Made by a program: the position numbers and the translations under genes. A DNA stretch of 64,000 nucleotides from Cymbomonas tetramitiformis. Lineage: Eukaryota > Chlorophyta > Pyramimonadophyceae > Pyramimonadales > Pyramimonadaceae. Where the stretch lies: assembly GCA_001247695.2 (NCBI GenBank), contig LGRX02031216.1, forward strand, positions 1 through 64,000, given 5' to 3'. Below are positions 31,910-42,700 of this stretch, one piece after another; position 1 is the first letter of the stretch; the number at the start of each line of letters is the position of its first letter. The notes under the pieces are model-generated. The model was not told the origin of the DNA, searched no databases, and saw only the letters and a program-made list of their open reading frames with translations.

Positions 31910-33400
31910 GATGCATTCACACAGGGGGGATCTTATGCTCACTTTTCTGCGAACTTGGAGATTGGCAGAGCCGCTGGCGGATTGGCGTGGAATTTGCAGG
32001 GGAGGATCTTGAAGATCTACACGGATATTGAGAACGGGAGCGATCGCCAGGTGTCTCAGCTCTTCGTGACCATTCGCGACCTTTTGCCACGTCACCAGCG
32101 CTGCGTGAAAGACTGCCAGCAAGGATGATCGTCCACACGCTGAGGCGCGGTCCACGGGCATTCGGCATGCAGCGCATCATGCTAGCACCAAGGCGAAAGC
32201 GGCTTTGGAGATGACATGTCACAGTTGTCGCTTGGCTCACCTCCTGCGACCTCTGCTTCGCTCTAGATTGGTCACTCGCCGGCGTCTTGTGTGCTCTTAG
32301 TGCACAGTGTCCTGCTTCCTGACATGTCACATCCTCGGGACTGAGAATTGAGTGCATGGGAAGTGGTGATGGTCCATAGCAGGGGGCCAGTCCAGGTGTG
32401 TTCAGGGTTGACTTTGACCGCTATTTCGTGAAGGGGGCTGCAGGAGGCCGGCTCGAGTGGCGGCGGCGCGCGCTCCCACTTTCTGCACTTTCGACCCGAG
32501 CCTTTCCTCAGACGGGCGCAAGATGAGATAGCACGCAGGTGCGCAGATCACGCCGCCATCCTCGTGTGATGCTCGTGTGATGTAGGACGTGCGCTCGCGA
32601 GACAGGTAGGGTAACATGTTTTAGTGTGTGGGGGTGAGGCTTGGACAGTGTACTCAAATTTGCATCCACAGTGGTCAACATGGAGCCGAGTCAACTCGCA
32701 TCGATCGCGTTCTTCTTCATCGGTGTATATGGTGAGTGGCTATCTTCGATATGCTGCCCACCCACGGATCGCATATGGCCGCAGTCGGGATGCCTATAAG
32801 TGTCTTGATATGAAATGCGATATTGAATATTGCCATTCACTGCAGTGTTCAGTGCTATGAACCATTAGCCAACATGCCGCAAACCATGACAATCTGTCTT
32901 TCAGGTACCGTTGGGCCTGGTGTCTGATGCTATTAGGAAGTTGGCCACCAGGAAGCCATGCCCTTTACTCATTTTATTTTTCGATATCCGACTTGCAGGG
33001 TTACACACGTTCTATTCTCATGATGAATCACTTGTTTGAGAATTTGCAAGATGGAACCATAGGCAATTCCATACTACGCTAGAGTATAAAGATACCCATG
33101 ATAGCTTTATGACTTGCCTAATTTCTGCCATCACCGCGGCATCCTATAGATAGCTTTCGATTATGGGGAAGATCAAATGGATATGGCCACTGGTTTTGAA
33201 AACCAGGTTTTCAAGCATGCTTCCATTGTCTATTGTTTCCCTGTGTTTCACAGTAGCACGATATCGCGCTTCCAGACAAAGCCCAAGATGAAGCATATGA
33301 ATCTGCTTACAGTATGGTCCTATTTGTGTGTGCCTCCATTTGACTGGATTAAGGGTTACCCAAACATTTGGGTTGTTTCATTAATATATATATATATATA
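31910..33400. other. No gene recognised
   Basis: Mixed composition, turning AT-rich after 32850. Short open frames have no recognisable domain. A TA microsatellite is at about 33382-33400. Confidence 0.4.
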
Positions 33401-33420
33401 GAAACAGGTTTTAATTTTTC

Positions 33421-33659
33421 CGGGAGCAAATTTTGATTGTTTCCGGAACAATTAACTTTTGATGTTCCCCGTAACAATGAATTTTGGCTACGGACACGAA
33501 TATTTAGGGTTTAGTGAGAGTTTATGGGGTTTATCCAGTAGCCGGGCACCCTAAAAAACTAACACTAAACCCTACATATGCTTTCCCGTAGCCAAAATTC
33601 ATTGTTACGGGGAAAATCCAAAGTTGATTGTTCCGGAAACAATCAAATTTTGCTCCCAG
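33421..33659. mobile_element. Small foldback/MITE-like element
   Basis: A 73-bp arm at 33421-33493 (GGGAGCAAATTTTGATTG..., ends TTTTGGCTACGG) is inverted at 33587-33659 with few mismatches. The 93-bp spacer has a smaller inverted pair, TAGGGTTTAGT and ACTAAACCCTA, resembling the plant-type telomere repeat. There is no coding capacity. The left side abuts a TA microsatellite. Confidence 0.8.
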
Positions 33660-34264
33660 AATAATATAGTTCCTATAGAAACGCATGAAATGCAGTTGAG
33701 TAGCCGGATCGTAGTTTAACTCATGTCGAAACTGCCACGATTCGCCTATAGCATTAAGCTGGTTGAACGTGATTTCTAAGTGACCATATTTAACCTTTTA
33801 TCACTGTCCGACTATGTGCACTACACGTTCGATCCCGGCAAGCAACCGGAGCGGGGTCGCTCTTATTGGATATCTATTCCAGCCGATATACAAACTGAAA
33901 ATCTATGATATCTTACAACGTTTCAGCTTGTATGATATTACCACGTATGTAACATACATAAAGAATAAGCTCACAGTGGGGGTAGATATTTCATTACAAT
34001 CCAGATTGGGGTTAGGCACTTTATTCTAATCCAGATCGGGGGCAGGCAATTCATTTGATCCCGCTACATCGGGGTAGGCACTTCATTTTAATCGTACATC
34101 GGAGGTAGGCACTTCATTATAATCCCAGATCGGGGTAGGAACTTCTACTGAGATCGGTCGATCGCACGGCGTGCGCGCGTCCGGTCGATTCAGGTTAGCC
34201 AGTCATGAGACACACGTCTCCCATTCGTTCGTGTTCATCTCTTCTTAGACACGTATCTATCCGA

Positions 34265-37200
34265 GTGCCACCCTATCTTGACAGTCGCGTTCCCAGCGAG
34301 ATATGCTGTTTGGGGAGATCGTAGATTTGGAGGGTGACATCGGTATCGATGACGACAATGATGGCATCGACAACGATGACGACAATGTCGCTATCGACAT
34401 CGATAATGACGATGATGGCATCAGCACAGATGATCAAAATATAATCATTTGGGAATAGAAAAGTCCTCATTTGGGAATACTTTTCATTTTGCATTCTGGG
34501 GATTAGTTTTATGTGCATATGACACAGGATGACATTTTCCGAAGAGTGAATTTTCAAAAAAATGAAATCACACGCGTGTCGCTGTCGGAAAGTCGTATGG
34601 CTGTCGCTGTCGCTCGGCTGGAGGTGCAACATTTCACACCTGTGAAGCGCTTACACATGTGAAAAGCGCTTCTCGCACGCATACCCCCTGCAGTTGTTAA
34701 TTAAAATCCATTACGTAAACGCTTGTTCTAACTTCGTTCGTAACTGAAACATAGGTATTCCTAACACGCATACCTATATTTTGAGCTCTTGATCGAGCCA
34801 TTCCGTGGCCGCATCAGCTCAGTTTGCAGTCGCGACTGCACTAGCTAAGCTGGTAGGTATATGTCTCCTTCAAACGCAAGCCATGGAAATTGGAATATGC
34901 ATAGGGGTTCTCGTGCGTTCTAGCGCACGAGACTTGGAAAATAATATTGCCAACAGCAATATCATTGCACCCTCGAAAGCGCAAAACCTGGAGTGAAGTA
35001 TCCGCAAAGCGGATGGCGATCTTCAAGACGCGTTTTGGGTTTGGGTTTGAATGTACCCAAATCCAACACAGCCAAAGAGTTCCAGTCGTTCTCGTGCGTC
35101 CTAAAGCACGAGACTGTACTGACGTATTGCTGAGATACACATTTTGTCTCCCCGAAGTACACGGCATGCGATAAGCTATGTGCCAAACCGAGGATGTATT
35201 TATTTGGCAGATTTGTGGGTTTGGGTTTGAATGAACCCAAACCCAAAACAGCCAAAGAGTTCTAGAGGTTCCCGTGCATTATATCGCACGAGACTGAACA
35301 TACGTATTTTTGAGATACATATATTGTGAACACTCTCCCGAAGGGGACCTAGAACCCAACGGAACCTCTTGAACTCTTTGGCTGTTTTGGGTTTGGGTTC
35401 ATTCAAACCCAAACCCATAAATCTGCCAAAAGAAATAAATCTTTCGTTTCGCTGACAGCTGATCTTACACCTTGCACTTCAAGAAGGTAAAGTATAGATA
35501 TCTATTCGAGGTATCGGGCTCTATAACGCACGAGAACCTCTACTGAAACCTTTGGCTGTGTTGGGGTTGGGTACATTCGAACCCAAACCCAAAACCGCGC
35601 GGCACGATGCTTACACAAGCTTGTTTTGGCTATACTACACCTCAGAGGTCGTACGTTCGAGAGTGAACTGCTACCACTGTTGTGAGTATAATTGCGAAGT
35701 TTCGTATATTCAAACGTACGAGAACCTCTACTCAGCTCGACAGTTTTGGGTTCCTGGGTACATTCGAACCCAAACCCAAAACGCACGACGATGTCGACAT
35801 ACAATTTCTTTGCGAAAGCTTGTCCTTAGACCTTGTGCGTCGTCAAAGAGTGATGTGATATTACTGTTAGTAATATCAATTCGGAGTCTCGCGCGTCAGA
35901 ACGCACAGAACGCACGATGACCTTATTGCAGTCGAGGATTTCATGCTTTGGGTGTAAAAGATATGAAGCCATACCAGCTTAGCTTGCAGGCGGCACTGCA
36001 AACTGAGCTGATGCGGCTGCTGACGGGCTCAATCAAGAGCCAAACAATAGGTATTCGTGTTAGGAATACATGTTCATCAGTTATGAACGACGGAAATTTT
36101 GTTCACTTGATGTAATTCAAGTAACAGTGCGCGGGGGTATGAATGCAGTTGAGCGTCTAGCGCTTCGTTTTCGTACATAAGAGCGCGTTTAAACCTAAAA
36201 CCTTGCAGAAGTGTCACTGTCACGAGTACTTTACGTTCGATCGGTCCGGTGACAAGTACCCCTCATTGGATCTTGGATCGCATTCTCAGATTCTGATATC
36301 TGAAATCTGAATTTAATAATTTAAAAGTTTGCGTGTCGATTGGATGTGGCTGTCGGATGGCGTGTGGTGTAATGGTGCTGGCCAGTGTCTCTGAAAACTT
36401 TTAGTGTCTCTGAAAAATATGATTCATTCTTCGAAAAATGGCATCGTGTGTCACATGCACATAAAAATATTCCCCAGAATGCAAAATGAAAAGTATTCCC
36501 GCACGAGGATTTTTCTATTCCCAAATAACTACACACCCATAGATGATGCCACCCACAAGGACATCGACATCGGCATTCATGGGCATCGATGCTGACAATG
36601 ATATCATCGCCAGCGATGATGACAACGATGCCATCGGCATCGAGGCCGGATGGCAATGATGGCATCGACATCGATGATTACGATGATGGCACCGAGATCA
36701 GCATCCACGATGCCAACGATATCATCAGCATCGGCATTTATGATGTCATCACCATCGATCACGGCAATGCCGCAATGGGCATCGATGCTGACCGCAATGA
36801 TGAAATCGACATCGATGATGACATCCACGATGACATCGTCATCAGTGATGATGATGATGCTGATCACGATGACTTCGGTATCGAAGATGATAACAATACC
36901 ATCGCCATCGGCATATCCATGCTGACATCGGCATCGATGCCAGTGGTGACGACGTCGGCATCGATGATGACAATGCTGCCATCTGCATGGATCGCGACAA
37001 TGATGTCCTCGGCAGCGATGATGGCATGTATGCCATCGACATACCTGTCCCGATGTCATCAGTGCCATCATTGATGACGATGTCATCAGTGTCATAATCG
37101 ATGCCGATGGCAACAGTTGATCAGTATCATACTCGATTATGGTGTCTTCAGTATCATTCTCGATGCCGCGATGCCATTATTATCATCATCAATGCCGAGG

Positions 37201-37645
37201 TCATTATTGCTGTAATCAATGATGCCGATGCCATCATTGTCATCATTGAAAATCATGGATGCCGATGCCATCATTGTCCTCCTCGATGCCGATGTCTTCA
37301 TTGTCCTCCTCGATGCCGAGGTTATCAATGCTATCATCAATGCCGCGATGTCAGCATTGTCATCATCAATGCCGCGATGCCATCATCGCCATCAACGATT
37401 CTGACATCATATCGTTGGCATGAATTATGCCGATGCCATCATTGTCCTCCTCGATGCCGATGCCATCAATGATGTTATCATCGATGACGAGGTCATCATT
37501 ATCATCCTCGATGCCGATGCCATCATTGTCATCCTCGATGCCGATGTCGTTACTATTATCATCGATGCCAAGGTCACCGGTGTCATCATGTTGGATGCCG
37601 ATATCAGCATTGTCATCATGGATGCCGATGTCATCATCCCAACTT
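34265..37645. repeat. Large imperfect inverted repeat with repetitive centre
   Basis: Blocks at 34440-34560, 34562-34620, 34690-34780 and 34800-34860 recur inverted and in mirror order at 36411-36530, 36330-36360, 36050-36150 and 35965-36015. The centre (about 34900-35930) has six copies of a module with GGGTTTGGGTTTGAATG and its complement plus CTCGTGCGT-AGCGCACGAG, in both orientations. The whole resembles a foldback element. Confidence 0.75.
36540..37645. repeat. GATGCCGATG/ATCATC satellite-like array
   Basis: About 1.1 kb is made of words such as GATGCCGATG, CATCATTGTCATC and ATCGATGCC. All frames are open in stretches and encode Asp/Ile- or Met/Ser-rich repeats, an effect of the trinucleotide-like period. 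The short matching stretch in the opposite arm is 34325-34430. Confidence 0.8.
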
Positions 37646-38077
37646 AGGAATAAACTGACGTGCGTACCCCCGATGCGGTGTCTGCCCCGATCTGGATTGA
37701 AATGAAGTGCCTTCCCTGATGTACGATTAAGGGTAGGGTGCCGTGTGGTTTCATTTTCGATGTTCTATGACAAAACTGAATAACTGCCGCGAATCACAAG
37801 TTCTTGTTAAGCATATGGCATACTTTTATGCCATTTTTCGTATTCTTATTGGATATATTACCCCTGCATGTGCTATATCACCAGAAACTAGAGCGCAAGA
37901 GCTGTTCGAACCTGTCATCGGATCGCAAATCCGGTCAACGAGCTACGAGAAATCGCTGTCTGCGGCATGGGAACATCATGAGCGCGCTCTCTCTCTTTCA
38001 AGACCTTGCGGCTGCGACGAAGTTTGCACGCGGGACGGACTGCCTGTTTGCTGTGCAGTGCTTGCTATTTTTTTTGC

Positions 38078-38568
38078 ATGGATGCTACTGAGATAGAATT
38101 CCCCGCGCCTGCTGACCTATCCAACCCTGCGCAAAACTTGGTAGCCTATTCAGCTCTGTGCCCTTCCGCGGATCTCACCCTCGAAGAAGTGCACGCCTTA
38201 ATCCATGACGTTGCAAGCAGAGATCTCCCGCACGACGCCGATAGGCGTAAGCTCATGTTCCAAAGCATCATCCAGTGGCGAGAAGTGGTAAGTGGACCTC
38301 TAGACTACCTCCCTTCGTTCCTTCGTTCGAGTATATCTTCCGTCGTTGTGGACCGCTGAGATTGGTTCGTTCCGGTCGTGCGTGTCCCCACACTTTCTAA
38401 TACTATTCGATTGATCAACGTTCCCCCCTGTGTTTTCTACGTGTAATGCAGAGAGGGAGAGTGCCGCATCCTGCCTGGGTCGTCGACTCCGTTCGTGCTC
38501 TATGGCCTGCTGAGCGTATGGACGCTCAGGGCAAAACTGCTGGATACTTGGGTTTCAAAAAAAACTGA
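38078..38568 (+). CDS. Small two-exon protein, 108 residues, transposon-linked
   Basis: Exon 1 is 38078-38287 (ATG, MDATEIEFPAPADLS..., donor GTAAGT). Exon 2 is 38452-38565 plus TGA at 38566-38568 (acceptor TAATGCAG). Both are phase 0 and the join reads QWREV then RGRVPHPAWVVDSVR. The product has an acidic, helical first part (LTLEEVHALIHDVASRDLP) and a basic end (AGYLGFKKN). I do not recognise the family. The next gene starts nine bases after the stop, in the same frame, so the two may be one split gene or a dicistronic message. Confidence 0.5.
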
Positions 38569-38577
38569 GCTGCCAAC

Positions 38578-39215
38578 ATGCCCAAAAAGCGTTCGACATT
38601 GCAGAGGCAAGGGCTCATCAGCAATGCTAGGGCTGCGAGGGTTGGGACCGAAAATGAGAATGCTGCTGCACCCTTGGCCACCACGGAGTTGCCTTTGCTG
38701 GAAACTCCCGCTCTACACGAGAACGTGGCGGTTCCTTGCTTCCCAGTGTTCTCCATCGCTGCAGCTTTAGAGGCAGTTGCCCCATCCGAAACATCCGAAA
38801 CTGTTCCGAATCCGAATCCGATACTGGCTCCCAGCAGTGCTCCAATCGACAGTGTGCCAACCGACGGTGCCCCTTCCGTCAGTGCACCAGACCCTCCTTC
38901 GCCGTTCATAGCGGCGAAAGTAAGTGCTGGGAGATTCCGGAGAGTCTTCCCAGTACGTGCATCTATATCCTCGCTTGCGAAGGTGCGCCATTACAGCATC
39001 TCCTTCGGTTTCAACATCCGGCGGAACCTCACTCTGACTGTTTATGTTCGTTGTGTTTCCTATGCAGGTGTTTTCCAAACGTCGGGCGGGAATTTCAACA
39101 CACGCCAGATTAGAGGAAAAGTTAGAAGCCTTACAGGGCCAACGTGTAATCATAGATCTTGGCTGTCTAGTGGACCTGCTGCAAAATGACGTCCGATGCT
39201 CACTTTGCTTGAAAG
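38578..39215 (+). CDS. Transposase-like protein, N-terminal exons, 3' truncated
   Basis: Exon 1 is 38578-38919 (MPKKRSTLQRQGLISNARA..., basic start then a Pro/Ser-rich linker, donor GTAAGT). Exon 2 is 39068-39215 (acceptor TATGCAG, donor GTATAT), in phase 0, ending in phase 1. Exon 2 has a coiled segment (ARLEEKLEALQGQ) followed by RVIIDLGCLVDLLQNDVRC with a C-x2-C pair. A basic start and a VIDL...C-x2-C segment are seen in N-termini of Mutator-like and related transposases; that assignment is tentative. No catalytic core follows before the inverted terminal repeats at 39405. Confidence 0.45.
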
Positions 39216-39772
39216 GTATATTTGTAATATGATATATTTTGAACTGCTTAGTTGTTTGTCTCATATATCTTTATTCCTTATGTATTCAATATTCTTATTT
39301 CGTTATTACACTATTCTTCTTCTAAACTATATCCATACTGGTACATATCTCGAAGCTATGATTTACTACGATTTATTACATTAAATAGGGTAAAAACTGT
39401 TAAAATAGGCGGCACCCTACCCTTAAAGTGAAGTGCCTACCCTCGATATACTATTTAAAAAAAAATCTACCCCGATGAAAGATAAAATGAAATGCCTACC
39501 CCGATGCACGATTAAAGTGAAATGCCTACCCCCGATGCGGATTCCGATGTTCCGATGTTTACTCCAAACTGGAATGTTTCTCCACTGTTAACTTATCCCT
39601 ATATATACATATGTGTGTTTGTGTCGGTACTGCATATATATGCATGCATGCGTAAACACTAGCATTAAAAAGCCGTCGGTATTGGTAGAGAAGGTTGCTG
39701 CATGTCAACTCGATCACCGTGACGAGATTCGTCTTTGTGCCTGAGTAAACCCATGCCATGAAATTGAACTCA

Positions 39773-42700
39773 TTATATCGTCACTGTACAATTTGAATCA
39801 GCATAAAAGGAACCAGTCCCAGCAACGGCAGAATGTATTCGGCCGCAAAACCCTGCGTTGACTGCGTAAGAGATGCCATGGCTCAGTGAACAAACAACTG
39901 CAATGCGCCCGCCCGCGCCGCCTCCAGCATTCTGATGTCCCATCCATGTGCTTGAACCTGAGTTGCCCCCATTGCCTCCGTTGGCTGTCACCACGCCCCC
40001 CCCTGTGATGGAGGGTGCTGTCAGCTGCACAGATCCGCCTGCCCCGCCACCTCCGCCAGCGCGTCTGTAGCTGGTGTCGCTTGCATGGGCCCCGCCACCT
40101 CCATTGGCTTGGATGCTGCCCTGGATGACAAGCGATGTGCCAGCTGTAATGCGGATGCGGCCCCCTCCGTTGCCCCCGTGCTTATACTCGTAATATCCAG
40201 AGTTGCCACCGCGCCCGCCATAGTCCCACGGCCGGCTCACCGACCCAAACGCGGCCACCTCACCCCAGGATGATCCGGCGTTGCCACCCGCGCCGATGGA
40301 GTTCCCACCGTGTGCACCACCACTTCCACCATAGTTATAGCTGTTGCTGCCGGTTCTTGACCCTCTGTACCCAGCGCCACGGATGCTTGCATCATTGTTC
40401 GTGGCGGATGCTGTCACATCACCACCGCCTGGAACAACTATCCTTCCTGCTGCGTTAATCATTATATTACTTCCAGCTGTCTGGCCTTCCACAAGCACCG
40501 TGCCGACTGTGTCGCTGTCGGTTATGTTCACGAGAGCACCCACGACTCGCCCACCGCTACTGATGGTGACATTTTGTGAGGCCGTGATGTGCACCCCGCC
40601 ATTGAGCCACTCCACACTGCCGGTGAGGTCTTTGCTGTACACATTGCCCACAATGGTGATGGCTCTTGCGGTGACGCTTACAGTGCATGGGGCGTTCTGG
40701 CACCAGACATTACTTGCGCCAGTAACCTCCAAGGCGTCAACCACAAGCTCCATGTCATTTGTGGACTTCAACGTGTGGGCGGAGTGCACCTGCTGCCTCG
40801 ATGCAAGGATGGCCAGTGTGTTTGCTGCCTGCACTGGCCCAGCGATGGTGGATGAGGTGCTGCCATGTAAGACCATGCTGATGTGCGCAGTGCTGGAAGA
40901 GCCTTGCAGCGAGCCCGCACTTGTCACGGACAGGCGCTCCGCGTGCACTGAGAGGTGCGAGGCCGCTGTCATAGCAGCAGCAATTGGCACAGCCCCCGTT
41001 ACATTAAGGGTGGTGGCTTGTGCAAAGTGCACCGTTCCGGCAAACGAAACTACTCCTGTGATAGTGATGGTGACGGTCTGGTCAAACTGCAGTTTGCTCA
41101 AGCTTCCAAGATCCAAAGCGGCTAGATCGCATGATGCGTGCTGCATCAGCATGCTTGCTTTTCGTTGCACACGGACTGCTATGGTCCCATCTGCCCAGTC
41201 AGTGTGGATTGCCGTGGATATGGGAGTGACAACGTTGCCAGTTCCCATATTGTAGTTGTCCACCAAGAGCACCCGAGGTACTCCTGCCACCACGTGATAT
41301 ATGGTTCCTGCAGCTGCGCTCTTGGAGGAGCTGCTGATCCTTCCACAAGCTCCGCCTTTTGCTTGTATTCTTTCAGCATCCAAAGTGGAGGTGGCGTAAT
41401 ACAAAGCAACGCGCCCGCCCGCGCCGCCTCCAGCATTCTGACGTCCCATCCATGTGCTTGAACCTGAGTTGCCCCCATTGCCTCCGTTGGCTGTCACCAC
41501 GCCCCCCCCTGTGATGGAGGGTGCTGTCAGCTGCACAGATCCGCCTGCCCCGCCACCTCCGCCAGCGCGTCTGTAGCTGGTGTCGCTTGCATGGGCCCCG
41601 CCACCTCCATTGGCTTGGATGCTGCCCTGGATGACAAGCGAGGTGCCAGCTGTAATGCGGATGCGGCCGCCTCCGTTGCCCCCGTGCTTATACTCGTAAT
41701 ATCCAGAGTTGCCACCGCGCCCGCCATAGTCCCACGGCCGGCTCACCGACCCAAACGCGGCCACCTCACCCCAGGATGATCCGGCGTTGCCACCCGCGCC
41801 GATGGAGTTCCCACCGTGTGCACCACCACTTCCACCATAGTTATAGCTGTTGCTGCCGGTTCTTGACCCTCTGTACCCAGCGCCACGGATGCTTGCATCA
41901 TTGTTCGTGGCGGATGCTGTCACATCACCACCGCCTGGAACAACTATCCTTCCTGCTGCGTTAATCATTATATTACTTCCAGCTGTCTGGCCTTCCACAA
42001 GCACCGTGCCGACTGTGTCGCTGTCGGTTATGTTCACGAGAGCACCCACGACTCGCCCACCGCTACTGATGGTGACATTTTGTGAGGCCGTGATGTGCAC
42101 CCCGCCATTGAGCCACTCCACACTGCCGGTGAGGTCTTTGCTGTACACATTGCCCACAATGGTGATGGCTCTTGCGGTGACGCTTACAGTGCATGGGGCG
42201 TTCTGGCACCAGACATTACTTGCGCCAGTAACCTCCAAGGCGTCAACCACAAGCTCCATGTCATTTGTGGACTTCAACGTGTGGGCGGAGTGCACCTGCT
42301 GCCTCGATGCAAGGATGGCCAGTGTGTTTGCTGCCTGCACTGGCCCAGCGATGGTGGATGAGGTGCTGCCATGTAAGACCATGCTGATGTGCGCAGTGCT
42401 GGAAGAGCCTTGCAGCGAGCCCGCACTTGTCACGGACAGGCGCTCCGCGTGCACTGAGAGGTGCGAGGCCGCTGTCATAGCAGCAGCAATTGGCACAGCC
42501 CCCGTTACATTAAGGGTGGTGGCTTGTGCAAAGTGCACCGTTCCGGCAAACGAAACTACTCCTGTGATAGTGATGGTGACGGTCTGGTCAAACTGCAGTT
42601 TGCTCAAGCTTCCAAGATCCAAAGCGGCTAGATCGCATGATGCGTGCTGCATCAGCATGCTTGCTTTTCGTTGCACACGGACTGCTATGGTCCCATCTGC

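Larger units (their letters stand above)
33978..39545. mobile_element. Candidate DNA transposon with iterated inverted ends
   Basis: At the left end (33978-34150) a 33-38-bp motif (CATCGGGGTAGGCACTTCATT(T)TAATC) is repeated five times; at the right end (39405-39545) the same motif occurs inverted (TAAAGTGAAATGCCTACCCCCGATG). A further inverted copy at 37655-37747 contains the same junction word GGGTAGGGTGCCG as 39407-39425. Spliced transposase-like exons lie between 38078 and 39215. The left part is itself a large inverted repeat. I infer a degenerate or composite DNA transposon; the family is not identified. Confidence 0.5.

Noticed and set aside
36589..37647. Asp/Ile-rich and Met/Ser-rich open frames
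   Set aside because: All frames are open in the GATGCCGATG array; the composition follows the DNA repeat.
38550..38570. Programmed -1 frameshift at A-AAA-AAC before TGA
   Set aside because: The -1 frame stops after about 22 codons and does not lead into the next gene, which is in the original frame.
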